The notes under the pieces were generated by a model that saw nothing but the letters and a program-made list of their open reading frames with translations, did not search any database and had not been told where the DNA came from. Made by a program: the position numbers and the translations under genes. 64,000 bases of DNA, from the NCBI GenBank assembly GCA_012519115.1, contig JAAYQW010000082.1, forward strand, positions 16,219 through 80,218, given 5' to 3'. Positions 43,216 to 51,438 of the stretch are shown in pieces. The DNA comes from Spirochaetales bacterium (GTDB lineage: Bacteria; Spirochaetota; Spirochaetia; Sphaerochaetales; Sphaerochaetaceae). Position 1 is the first letter of the stretch, and each line of letters begins with the position of its first letter.

Positions 43216-44458
43216 GGATCGTTTTCCCGTTCCGGCGTATTCTCCGATCGCTCGAATGGTTGTGCCGCTTTTCGGAAGGCTGTATCTCAGATTTGCGTTG
43301 GGAGTATCAAGCGTAACGATTCCCAATCGTGAGATTCTCATCGATGAGCTGAAGCGCTTCAAAGAATCCAAGTCATCCCTGATTCTTGCATTTCGCCATA
43401 CCGCGGTCGAAGATGCCCCCACCCTTCTCGTAGGTGTGAGAAGCCCTCATCTTCGTTTCCTCTATGGGCGGGATGTCCTTAACTGGGCTGGCTGGCCGGC
43501 CAGAATACTCTTTCCCGCTCTGGGATTCGTTGCGGTGGAGAATCGGGGGAACAACCGCGAAGGCGCTCAATTCTTGCGCAAAGAAATACAAGACCCTCGT
43601 TTCCCGATCGCCTTGGCCCCGGAAGGTCAGGTAAGCTATCACGCATTTGCCAGCGCTCCGATTGAAATGGGAGCGGCGAACCTCGCCTCGTGGGCATTGG
43701 AGGGTCTGAGGGAGGAAGTCATCATTCTCCCGATCGCTCTCGGGTATCAATATGCAAAAGACAATGACCGATTCCTCGCCGGTCTCATTGCGCGCTGGGA
43801 GAAGGAAGCCAGCGTAACCGTTGATCGTAATATACCCCTGATCGAGCAGATCCGCTTCATCGGATATGAAACTTTGAAGCTGGTCAACACGTTCTGGAAC
43901 CTGGATCTGATTTTGAAAGGCTCTTTCATCCAACAGCGGGACAGCGTGTGCAAAGCCCTGCTTCATTACTCCGAGTCGTTGGGCGGCCTTGAAGATTCGA
44001 GCGGTTCGATCATCGACCGCCTCTTCAGAGTCCGGTATAAAGCGGTGGGCATCCTGAACGACACCGATCGATCATCGTTGAGCGAAGAGGAACGTCGCCG
44101 GCATGACGAGGAAGTCAAAAAACAGAAAATCTCCCACCATGCTTCTCAGGCGGTGGATGTGCTAGAATATATCGATTTGAACTATCTGAAGGGGAGACAT
44201 ACCGTCCAGCGCTCGATCGAGGTGATGCTCTCCCTCCTTGATGTGCTGAATCGTCTTCAAGGCGGAATGATCAACTCTCGTTTCAGTCCCAAGGGCAAGA
44301 AGGCATTCATCCTTGGCGGCGCTCCGATCGAAGTCCGAAAAAACTTTGGGCATCTTGCCGGAAGAAAAGAACGTCTGAAGGCGATCAGCCAGGCTCTTGA
44401 GGATGGCTTGCAAACCGTGAGCCTTGATCTTGAAGAGATAATGTTTCAGTCAACGTGA
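43205..44458 (+). CDS. Large PlsC-like acyltransferase family protein
   Basis: A 417-residue protein whose N-terminal third carries an LPLAT acyltransferase signature: H-x4-D in FRHTAVEDA near residue 66 and the E-G pair in LAPEGQVSYH near residue 141, after GFVAVENRGNN in the substrate block. The remaining 220 residues are helical and charged and match nothing I recognise. It could acylate glycerol phosphate or another polar lipid at the inner membrane. It starts at GTG 43205 inside the transporter gene, with GGAG 9 bases before, so the two are co-translated. No clear metabolic link between a GPH carrier and an acyltransferase is obvious. Confidence 0.8.
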   Translation: MLNKDRFPVPAYSPIARMVVPLFGRLYLRFALGVSSVTIPNREILIDELKRFKESKSSLILAFRHTAVEDAPTLLVGVRSPHLRFLYGRDVLNWAGWPARILFPALGFVAVENRGNNREGAQFLRKEIQDPRFPIALAPEGQVSYHAFASAPIEMGAANLASWALEGLREEVIILPIALGYQYAKDNDRFLAGLIARWEKEASVTVDRNIPLIEQIRFIGYETLKLVNTFWNLDLILKGSFIQQRDSVCKALLHYSESLGGLEDSSGSIIDRLFRVRYKAVGILNDTDRSSLSEEERRRHDEEVKKQKISHHASQAVDVLEYIDLNYLKGRHTVQRSIEVMLSLLDVLNRLQGGMINSRFSPKGKKAFILGGAPIEVRKNFGHLAGRKERLKAISQALEDGLQTVSLDLEEIMFQST

Positions 44459-44496
44459 AGGTCGGGTCAAAAGAAACAAACGTTTTCTCCTTCTGC

Positions 44497-45600
44497 TTAA
44501 TGCGCGCTTTTCAGCCCTGCTCCGCATAGAGGTATCAGGGCTTTTTTATCAGCCAGCGTCGCGTCTTTTTCCACGGCTACACGGTAGGCGGCGTAGTTGG
44601 CGGCACTGGTATGCTCTACGTACACGCCCTTCTTCGCAAGGTCGCTGTGGGCTTTGATAATCTCTTCTTCCGTTACCGTTACGAATCTTCCACCAAGCTC
44701 ATGCACCGCTTGCAGGATGTCCTTTCCTCTGGCCGGAACTCCCGTCGCGATTCCCTCGGCCAGCGTCGGCGAAACGGCAACGGACTGGGGAACAAGCGAT
44801 CGTTTCTCATACGCTTGCGCCAAAGGGGCGCAATTCGCCGCCTGAAACGCGATGACGAGCGGATAGGAATCTATCGGGTTCCATGCTTTAAGCTCTTGGA
44901 GCGCGATATAAACGCCCATCAGGAGGGTTCCGTTGCCGACCGGAACGATGAGAACCTCCGGTAGCGTTTCAAACTGTTCGTACAGCTCGTAGATGTAGGT
45001 CTTCGTCCCCTCCCAGAAGAATGGGTTGAAGATATGGCTGGCGTAAAAGATCCCGGATGCATTCACATAGTCGATCGTCGCTCGGGCGGTCTCATCCCGC
45101 GAGCCGTCAATGGCGTGAATCCTGCCGCCATGAGCTTCTATCTGCGTCAATTTCTTTGCGCTGGTCGAAGCCGGCACGAATACTTCCGTCGTGATTCCTC
45201 CTCGGGCGGCATATGCGGCGACCGCCGTTGCAGCATTGCCGCTGGAGTCGATCGCACATCTTTTCACTCCCGCTTCTGCCATCAGGGCGGCGAGCATCAC
45301 CGCTCCCCGATCTTTAAACGAGAGAGTGGGCATCAGGTAGTCCGCTTTGCCGAAGAGGTTTTCCTCCAATCGGATGATCGGCGTCCCTCCCTCGCCCATC
45401 GTGATCTGTTCAATCGTTTCCCTTTCAAACGGCGGCAAGGCCGATCGATAGCGCCACAGCGAATGGTCGTTGCCCAAAGAGCCGAAGTCCGGAGGGGTCT
45501 TGGGATACGAGAGGTGCAACAGCGAACCGCATTCACAGATATAACGCATGGACGTAATAGGATAGGTTTTGCCGCAATGCCTGCAGATATACTTCATCAT
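44497..45600 (-). CDS. Threonine-synthase-family PLP enzyme
   Basis: A 367-residue fold-type II PLP enzyme. The N-terminal zinc ribbon (CRHCGKTYPITSMRYICECG) and the lysine block MPTLSFKDRGAVMLAALMAEAG near residue 95 are those of threonine synthase; SSGNAATAVAAYAARGG and VPVGNGTLLMGVY follow. Threonine synthase makes threonine from phosphohomoserine, but no homoserine kinase is near, and its coupled partner is an aspartate/glutamate-racemase-like gene, so a different beta-elimination or replacement reaction is possible. The start is one of two adjacent ATGs (45600 or 45597), overlapping the upstream stop. Confidence 0.85.
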   Translation of the reverse strand: MMKYICRHCGKTYPITSMRYICECGSLLHLSYPKTPPDFGSLGNDHSLWRYRSALPPFERETIEQITMGEGGTPIIRLEENLFGKADYLMPTLSFKDRGAVMLAALMAEAGVKRCAIDSSGNAATAVAAYAARGGITTEVFVPASTSAKKLTQIEAHGGRIHAIDGSRDETARATIDYVNASGIFYASHIFNPFFWEGTKTYIYELYEQFETLPEVLIVPVGNGTLLMGVYIALQELKAWNPIDSYPLVIAFQAANCAPLAQAYEKRSLVPQSVAVSPTLAEGIATGVPARGKDILQAVHELGGRFVTVTEEEIIKAHSDLAKKGVYVEHTSAANYAAYRVAVEKDATLADKKALIPLCGAGLKSAH

Positions 45601-46352
45601 GCAGTTTCGTCCTTAAGCTTGGCGGGTTCGGTGTGCTTGATCGCCGAGCGGGCGAGCACCACGGTGGGGTCGATAAGCGGCAGTGAAATCGTTTCCTTAG
45701 TGAGTGCCAACGGCAGCTCAGTACAGCCGAGAATCAGCGCCTTGGCTCCTCGATCGTACAGCGTATGCGCCTCTTCAAGCAGGATAGCCAGCGCCTCCTT
45801 GCTTACCGGGGCTTGGGCCTTGATTCCATACCTTTGATTGTAAATCGCATCGTGCACACGTTCTTGGCTCTCTTTGGAGGGTTCTATCAAGGTGATGTGC
45901 GGATACGCAAGAAGCGCGTTGGGATAGGTTTTCAGAGCATGGGTTCCCTTTGTCGCAAGCAGACCGATCGTCGTAGATTCAGGGAATCGCTCTCCTATAT
46001 GCTTCGCCGTCTCCTCGATCATATGAAGCAGGGTGATTTCAGGATGGGAATCATGAAGCTTCTTCCTAAGCACATCGAAGATCGGAGGGGCATGGGCGGT
46101 ATTGCAGGGAACGATAAGGGTCGATGCGCCCAAGCTGATCAGCTGAAGGGCGTTTTTGTACAACCCTTCAGCCGGGTTGCTTCCCCCTTCGAGAAGAAAC
46201 TTGGTCCGGTCTCCGATCGACCTTGGCGTTGAGGTCAGGTAGAGGTCTAGATGCTCCTGGTCGGTGGCGACATTGGTATTCTCAAAGATCTTTTGCGCTG
46301 CATCCGCGCCCGCCATGGGGCCTACTCCCCCGATGATTCCTATTGCTTTCAT
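45597..46352 (-). CDS. Aspartate/glutamate racemase family protein
   Basis: A 251-residue two-cysteine racemase-fold enzyme: AIGIIGGVGPMAG at the N-terminus, the first catalytic cysteine in TLIVPCNTAHAP near residue 83 and the second in LILGCTELPLAL near residue 193. These enzymes invert amino-acid stereochemistry without PLP, typically aspartate. The start is taken as ATG 46352, which gives the conserved N-terminus; no Shine-Dalgarno is seen there, but a GATACT box ends 8 bases upstream with a weak -35. It overlaps the downstream threonine-synthase-like gene, so the pair is one operon of amino-acid enzymes. Confidence 0.88.
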   Translation of the reverse strand: MKAIGIIGGVGPMAGADAAQKIFENTNVATDQEHLDLYLTSTPRSIGDRTKFLLEGGSNPAEGLYKNALQLISLGASTLIVPCNTAHAPPIFDVLRKKLHDSHPEITLLHMIEETAKHIGERFPESTTIGLLATKGTHALKTYPNALLAYPHITLIEPSKESQERVHDAIYNQRYGIKAQAPVSKEALAILLEEAHTLYDRGAKALILGCTELPLALTKETISLPLIDPTVVLARSAIKHTEPAKLKDETA

Positions 46353-46427
46353 ATATACAGAGTATCGCACCATTTCTCCCGCCACAAGAACTGATGTATG
46401 ATATAGTGGATTTCGGAGGAAGAATGA

Positions 46428-46811
46428 ATGGCTTCAGTCAAATCGGTTCGTGAACGGATGCAGGAACTCTACGTGTATGACCTCTATGGATTTCGGAGCG
46501 AAAACAAAGCGTTGGCCGGTGTTCTCTATCCCCATGAAAAGATCAACAGCTTTGCGGTCGGTCTTCATGAAGGGCTGAAAAAGATGCTGGTCGTTACAAC
46601 CCACCGCCTCATCATCATCCGATCCTCGATCGGAAAAACTCCTTCCGTTCAGGCGGTCAAGCGTGAACTCATCGAAGAACCATCCTACATCAAGCGCTTC
46701 TTCACTTCCTCGCTTTCTTTCAAACTTCATGGTGAAACCTTCACGTTTCGGATGGTTTCCCGTCGAGTCCTTGAGCTGTTCGTATGGGCTGTTGAACAAC
46801 CCCTGGAATAA
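46428..46811 (+). CDS. Small PH-like domain protein of unknown function
   Basis: A 127-residue soluble protein. After a short helix (SVKSVRERMQELYVYDLYGF) the chain reads as a bacterial PH-like barrel: VLYPHEKINSFAVGLHEGLKKMLVVTTHRLIIIRSS followed by more strands and a C-terminal helix (RRVLELFVWAVEQPL). The L-V-x-T-x2-R-L segment is common in bPH proteins, whose roles are mostly unknown. GGAGGA is 7 bases upstream of ATG 46428, and a TATGAT/TATAGT stretch at 46397-46407 may be its -10. It stands alone, divergent from the racemase operon and convergent with the symporter. Confidence 0.7.
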   Translation: MASVKSVRERMQELYVYDLYGFRSENKALAGVLYPHEKINSFAVGLHEGLKKMLVVTTHRLIIIRSSIGKTPSVQAVKRELIEEPSYIKRFFTSSLSFKLHGETFTFRMVSRRVLELFVWAVEQPLE

Positions 46812-46822
46812 ACAAATAAATG

Positions 46823-46838
46823 GGGGCCCGGAGGCCCC
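46823..46838. terminator. Bidirectional terminator hairpin
   Basis: GGGGCC/GGCCCC with a 4-base loop lies between two convergent genes. On the minus strand it is followed by ATTTATTTG and could end the symporter transcript; on the plus strand the T-tract is weaker (ATTGATTTTG). Confidence 0.7.
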
Positions 46839-46863
46839 ACATTGATTTTGCCTTGGTAATGAT

Positions 46864-48237
46864 TTATTCCCAAGCTTTCTGGTCCAACAGGCCCATGTTT
46901 TTGGAAACAACAGTCGTACAGACCAAGTCGCCCGTTACGTTCAGAGCGGTTCGACCCATGTCGAGGATCGCGTCGATTCCGAGAATCATCGCATATGCAC
47001 CGGCAACTGCGGATCCTTCGACGACCGGGAGTCCGACTGATTCGAGAACCATCAAGAGCATGATCGCTCCGGCTCCGGGAACTCCGGCGGTTCCGATCGA
47101 TGCGAGGGTGGCCGTTACAATGATCATACCCATCTGACCCAAGGTGAAGTTGGCGCCGGTAACGGTCAAGCTGATGAAGATCGCACAGACACCTTGGTAG
47201 ATCGCCGTTCCGTCCATGTTGATCGTCGCGCCGAGAGGAAGAGAGAACGAATACACGTCTCTGGGAATTCCAAGTCTCTTTGCCGATTCAATCGTTACCG
47301 GCAACGTTCCGTTGGAAGAGCGGGTAACGAACGCGGTGATGAATGGATCTTTTGCATCTCTGAAGAATCGCTTGATCGAGAGCTTGTTGACCATCAGCAT
47401 TCCGCCGTAGACAAGAACGACATGAATCGCATAGCCAAGGAAACATGCGATCGTCACAACCGCGAGCGACCCGGCTACTTTGGAGCCCTGCTTTGCGAAT
47501 ACTTCGGCGACAAGGGCCAATACTCCGATCGGAGCATATTGCATGATTCCCGTTACCATTCTCATCATGACTTCGGCAACACCGTCAAAAACCACGATCA
47601 ATGTTTCACCGGCGGTCTTTAAGCGCTTCTCTTTGCTGATATTCAGGTAGGAAATGCCGATACCGAAGATAATCGCAAAGAAGATCACCTGGAGCACGGT
47701 TTCGTTCACGACTGCTTGAGCGATGCTCGTAGGAATGATATTCAAAAGTACCGTTGAAACAGGAGTCTTCGCCGCGGCTTTTCCTGCCGCACCGGCCACG
47801 AGGGCGCCCATTTCCGCACTCGGTCGGAAGATGGAACCCATAACCAGACCGACAAAGACCGCAAATGCAGAAGTAACGAGGTAGAAGAGAACGACTCTAA
47901 TACCTACTTTACCCAGTTTTGCCGGGCTGATTGATGCGGCTCCGACGACCAGCGTAGAGAAAATAATCGGCATCATGATCATCTTCAACAGCCGAACAAA
48001 GAGAGCACCAAGCGGAGCGATCCAAAGCATCTTCTCTCCTAAGATGATTCCAAGCAACGCACCAAGAACAAGACCGATCAAAATCCTATAGAGCAGGTTG
48101 AAGTTGAAATACCAACTTAACACACCCTTTTTAACCGGAGCCTCCTCCTTCTTGACCGGAGCTTCCTTTTTGACCTCTGGTTCTTTTTTACCTTCAGCTT
48201 CTTTTTTGACTGGGGTTTTCTTCTTTTCGTCTGCCAT
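46864..48237 (-). CDS. Dicarboxylate/amino acid:cation symporter (DAACS) with charged N-terminal extension
   Basis: A 457-residue sodium/proton symporter of the glutamate-transporter fold. The sodium-site motif NMDGTAIYQG is near residue 330 and the first re-entrant loop reads SSNGTLP where SS(S/A)ATLP is more usual. Eight membrane helices and the MMPIIFSTLVVGA segment are typical. Before the first helix the protein has about 40 extra residues of PVKKE/KKEAE repeats, predicted to be a charged, unstructured cytoplasmic tail. Substrate: an acidic or neutral amino acid or dicarboxylate, not decidable here. AGGAGG precedes ATG 48237, so the repeat lies inside the reading frame and is not a start error. 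Confidence 0.9.
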   Translation of the reverse strand: MADEKKKTPVKKEAEGKKEPEVKKEAPVKKEEAPVKKGVLSWYFNFNLLYRILIGLVLGALLGIILGEKMLWIAPLGALFVRLLKMIMMPIIFSTLVVGAASISPAKLGKVGIRVVLFYLVTSAFAVFVGLVMGSIFRPSAEMGALVAGAAGKAAAKTPVSTVLLNIIPTSIAQAVVNETVLQVIFFAIIFGIGISYLNISKEKRLKTAGETLIVVFDGVAEVMMRMVTGIMQYAPIGVLALVAEVFAKQGSKVAGSLAVVTIACFLGYAIHVVLVYGGMLMVNKLSIKRFFRDAKDPFITAFVTRSSNGTLPVTIESAKRLGIPRDVYSFSLPLGATINMDGTAIYQGVCAIFISLTVTGANFTLGQMGMIIVTATLASIGTAGVPGAGAIMLLMVLESVGLPVVEGSAVAGAYAMILGIDAILDMGRTALNVTGDLVCTTVVSKNMGLLDQKAWE

Positions 48238-48492
48238 ACTAACCTCCTGAGGAACCATGTCAGTTTCTTGCCCATCAATTGAGCTTTCCTAATCATAACA
48301 TTACACCACCAACGGTTAGAATGAAACAAAAATCTTCTATTAAGCCGATTTATTTGCTTTTTATGAGACTTTTTACCGTTGCGATGTATTTTTTGCTCGT
48401 ATTTTGAAAAATTATGATATCGTAGGCTGATGACGTTCTCCACACTCACGCTTCCCTTGTGCCACAAAAGAACGTCAGATATACTTTGCGAT
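48238..48492. other. Divergent intergenic region
   Basis: No gene is seen. For the symporter, a minus-strand TTGTTT with TGTAAT 18 bases later (between 48295 and 48340) is a plausible promoter. For the rightward gene, TTGTGC (48457-48462) and TATACT (48480-48485) are 17 bases apart and end 7 bases before ATG 48493. The middle is AT-rich. Confidence 0.45.
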
Positions 48493-49287
48493 ATGAGGAA
48501 TTCTATGAAACCATGGCGAATATATGCTCTTGCGATGCTTGGAATCTTGCTTGTATTCAACAGTTCCCTTTTTGCCGGAATCCGCTATGACTCGACGGAG
48601 ATTTCTCTGGGGGGAACGCATACATTCGTAGAAGGAGATCCGGCTTTTATCAAGAGTCTCGGTATCGGCGTACAACCCGCCTTTGCTTTCAAAGCCCATC
48701 CGAATGATTTGTTTTTTGCTTCTTTACGATACTTTTACAACTTCGATCGCTATGCCAATCTGTTCGACACGACCAAGACGGATTATCTTCATACGTTTGC
48801 TCTGAGTTTGGGAATAGAACGGAAGAAAAGATTCGCTTCGATGGCATTGGGTCTCGGAGGTGAAGTAGATTTTCTTCTCAACGCCGCCGGAATCACCGTA
48901 AAGCCAAACATCATCGTTCACATCACCCCAAGAATTCTTCTTCCGATTGGAGATGGCAGCTCCTTGGTTCTGGCGCCGGAGCTTGTCGGTCGATATGTGT
49001 TCGGAAAGGATCCGGCACATGAACTTGAAGGACGTGTATCGGTCGGTTTCCGCTTCAGTTCGAAATCGAAAACCGCCGTTTCTCCGCCCCCTGCGGTCAC
49101 CGCCACATCCGCCCCGCTCATTCCTTCGGTACCAACGGTTCGGAGTGTTGCGGCAATGCTTGAAGAAGAAACACCTCAACCAGTTGTCGTCGAAATGAAA
49201 CAACTTGAAGAGACTGTTCCCACCGTCGATCCGGTAGTTCGAAAAGAACAGATCAGGCGTCTCTGGTGGCTCCTTGGAAGGCCTTAG
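48493..49287 (+). CDS. Exported outer-membrane-type protein
   Basis: A protein of about 264 residues. A signal peptide (MKPWRIYALAMLGILLVFNSSLFAG) precedes a strand-rich part (FAFKAHPNDLFFASLRYFYNFDRYANLF, FALSLGIERKKRFASMALGLGGEVDFLLNAAGI) that suggests a small beta-barrel to about residue 195; a Pro/Ala-rich linker (SPPPAVTATSAPLIPSVPTV) and a charged tail (about 215-264) follow. No family is recognised. Two starts fit: ATG 48493, with a promoter -10 ending 7 bases before it (leaderless), or ATG 48505, with GAGG 6 bases upstream. Its stop overlaps that of the convergent gene by 4 bases. Confidence 0.72.
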   Translation: MRNSMKPWRIYALAMLGILLVFNSSLFAGIRYDSTEISLGGTHTFVEGDPAFIKSLGIGVQPAFAFKAHPNDLFFASLRYFYNFDRYANLFDTTKTDYLHTFALSLGIERKKRFASMALGLGGEVDFLLNAAGITVKPNIIVHITPRILLPIGDGSSLVLAPELVGRYVFGKDPAHELEGRVSVGFRFSSKSKTAVSPPPAVTATSAPLIPSVPTVRSVAAMLEEETPQPVVVEMKQLEETVPTVDPVVRKEQIRRLWWLLGRP

Positions 49288-50345
49288 AAGCCCACCGATC
49301 CTCCTACACTGATAAAGGAACCCTTGCTCATATGGAAGGCAAAGAGGGGAAATCTGCCCCAGTGGTAGGTTGCCATGATTCTTGCTTTCGGACCCTCTTT
49401 TCGCGTGGTCAGTGATTGGGCTATTACAATCTGAAACTCCGTTTCCCAAGGCGCTTCTTTATCATAGATGAATGTATACTTCTCATGCTCGCCATTAATT
49501 ACGTTTCCACTGCCCTGTGGGACAAATTTTCCCATCTCATGAAACGTCATATCGAACGCTACGGTAAAATCCCCTACGCATGGAATGGGAAGACTGATCT
49601 CGGTTCCTGCTTCGATTTCTCGAGCTCGGTATCCGCCGGCGATTGAAGCAGCACTGCTGAAATTGGGCTTCAGTATTCGTCCGGTATCTCCCAACCTGAG
49701 TTCACCATACACGCGAATATTTTCAATGAGGTTGATCGAAAGCGCGAACGTGAGAGGATCCTGTCGAACGTAATCGATCTGTTGGTCATGCAGCAGAGAA
49801 CCGTTCACTGGGTCTTTATGATCAATCTTGGCGATGATTTCATCTCCGACATGACCTGAATGATGTTTCTTTCCAAAGGAAAACGTTAGAACATTTCCCA
49901 GTTTCGCATTCATCCCCAGATAATATGTTCCGTCGAATCCCAGCAGATCCGTCCCCCTATAGGCAAAAAAGAAGGCTCTGAATGCTCCTCGTATATTCGC
50001 TTCGACAGCGAGAGGACCTAGACTGACCCGGGCAAGAGGTACTGAAGAGCCGACCCTCATCTGAATCATATTGGTGCCATCTGTATAATGCTTATTGATT
50101 TCCAGCCCCGTGTATTCGATGCCGCTGTTGCCGTTTGTCACCTTATAAAGATAAGCAGGGCGATCTTCTTCCGATGAGAGATACATATATCCAAGAGTCA
50201 AATCCGTATTGAATGGATCGGCAAGATACGGAAGATGCAGAGGCGTCTGTGGGTTTAATTCAAAAGAAAAGCCACCGGCACTTATTGCTGAGCCGCACAA
50301 CAATACCGCACAACATAAAACGGAAATACGTATCGATTTTCTCAC
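49284..50345 (-). CDS. Exported beta-barrel protein, DUF1207-like
   Basis: A 353-residue protein with signal peptide (RISVLCCAVLLCGSAISAGG). The segment LTFSFGKKHHSGHVGDEI near residue 155 recalls the conserved H-x-S-x-H-x-G-D-E block of DUF1207-type surface proteins, and the rest is strand-rich, ending FISVGGSVGF with a terminal phenylalanine as in outer-membrane barrels. The family call is tentative. The start is GTG 50345, 5 bases after AAGGAG; other in-frame starts upstream lack a ribosome site. A perfect 14-bp palindrome overlaps the ribosome site. It has its own promoter at 50402-50429. Confidence 0.72.
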   Translation of the reverse strand: MRKSIRISVLCCAVLLCGSAISAGGFSFELNPQTPLHLPYLADPFNTDLTLGYMYLSSEEDRPAYLYKVTNGNSGIEYTGLEINKHYTDGTNMIQMRVGSSVPLARVSLGPLAVEANIRGAFRAFFFAYRGTDLLGFDGTYYLGMNAKLGNVLTFSFGKKHHSGHVGDEIIAKIDHKDPVNGSLLHDQQIDYVRQDPLTFALSINLIENIRVYGELRLGDTGRILKPNFSSAASIAGGYRAREIEAGTEISLPIPCVGDFTVAFDMTFHEMGKFVPQGSGNVINGEHEKYTFIYDKEAPWETEFQIVIAQSLTTRKEGPKARIMATYHWGRFPLFAFHMSKGSFISVGGSVGF

Positions 50346-50353
50346 ACCGACTC

Positions 50354-50367
50354 CTTGACATGTCAAG
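50354..50367 (-). promoter_or_regulatory. 14-bp perfect palindrome at the ribosome site
   Basis: CTTGACATGTCAAG is its own reverse complement and overlaps the first bases of the AAGGAG ribosome site of the gene ending at 49284. It could be a protein-binding operator or an mRNA hairpin that hides the ribosome site. Confidence 0.45.
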
Positions 50368-50401
50368 CTTGGAAGACAACATGAGACCGGAATACTGGGT
50401 A

Positions 50402-50429
50402 ATTATCAAAGTCCACACCGCCTGAACAA
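50402..50429 (-). promoter_or_regulatory. Promoter of the DUF1207-like gene
   Basis: On the minus strand TTGTTC (plus-strand 50424-50429) and GATAAT (50402-50407) are 16 bases apart, giving a leader of roughly 50 bases that contains the palindrome. The rest of 50430-50567 shows no gene. Confidence 0.55.
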
Positions 50430-50567
50430 GATAGTATTATGAGTCGCATTATCCCACAGATACGTGTTTGTCGCAACAAGAGACGGAAAATACTACCTCA
50501 AGGTTGCATTTTTCCTGTTGCCGACCGACCGGATTATGTGTAACGATTCAACCCGGTAGTTTTTCAA

Positions 50568-51437
50568 CTATCGCTTCACCCAATATGCTTGAGCGAGCGT
50601 GTTGAAGACGATACAGGCGAACACGATCGCTCCACCTATGATGGTGTTGAGAGATGGAACCTCACTTAAGAAAATCCAGACATAGATGATGCCGATGATC
50701 GTTTCCAGACTGCTGATCAGGGCGCTTTCCGGAGCCGGGATGAACCTCGTCCCGTGTCCGATCGAGAGTTGGGCGAAAGGAATCACGATCGCACCGAGAA
50801 CGAGGAGAGGAAGGAGGTTTTCGAATGGGATGATTACTTGGAACCGCGAGATGATGAGCGCCAATATCATCGCGGTGAATCCTCCGAGAATGCTGATTCC
50901 TTGGCGATTTACTGTCGGGTTTTGGCGTAGATAGGAAAGATTGGTTCCATACAGCAACGGTGACCAGATATTGTAGAGGAAATCTTTCGCTTCGAGAGTT
51001 CCGAGCTGCGTGCTGAACATGTAGATGATTCCCCCACCCGCTCCGAGCGCAGCTAATAAAGTCAACGGGTGCGGTTTTTGTTTGTAAAAAAGATAGGCAT
51101 GGAGCGAAGCGAAGAACGGACCGAGACTGAGCATCACCAAAGCGATCGAAGCGCCGCTGTTGTGCACTCCGATCGCAAACGCGACTCCGCTGATACCCCA
51201 TAGCAGCCCGGGAAAAAGCATCCGTTTATACTGGGTTCTTACAATGGTCACCGCTTCTTTCTTGTTGTTTGCGAGAAAGATGATCGATACGGAAAGAAAG
51301 GTGAACAGCCCTCTCCAGAACGCTGCCCGAAACCCGGCTACATTGCTCATTCGGATGAGCAATGCATCGCTGCTTAAGACCAGAACCCCCATAAAGGTAA
51401 TGAGGATTCCCTTCAGGTACCGAGAATCGTTCTTCAT
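50568..51437 (-). CDS. DMT-superfamily (EamA) transporter
   Basis: A 289-residue inner-membrane protein with about ten helices in two EamA repeats (residues 8-140 and 155-285). Typical segments are GFRAAFWRGLFTFLSV, GASIALVMLSLGPFFASLHAYLF near the end of repeat one and PAPESALISSLETIIGIIYVWIFLSEVPSLNTIIGGAIVFACIVF at the end of repeat two. Family members export amino acids or other metabolites. The substrate is unknown. Its ATG lies 1 base after the trpS stop and has no ribosome site, so it relies on translational coupling with trpS. Confidence 0.88.
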   Translation of the reverse strand: MKNDSRYLKGILITFMGVLVLSSDALLIRMSNVAGFRAAFWRGLFTFLSVSIIFLANNKKEAVTIVRTQYKRMLFPGLLWGISGVAFAIGVHNSGASIALVMLSLGPFFASLHAYLFYKQKPHPLTLLAALGAGGGIIYMFSTQLGTLEAKDFLYNIWSPLLYGTNLSYLRQNPTVNRQGISILGGFTAMILALIISRFQVIIPFENLLPLLVLGAIVIPFAQLSIGHGTRFIPAPESALISSLETIIGIIYVWIFLSEVPSLNTIIGGAIVFACIVFNTLAQAYWVKR

Positions 51438-51438
51438 G

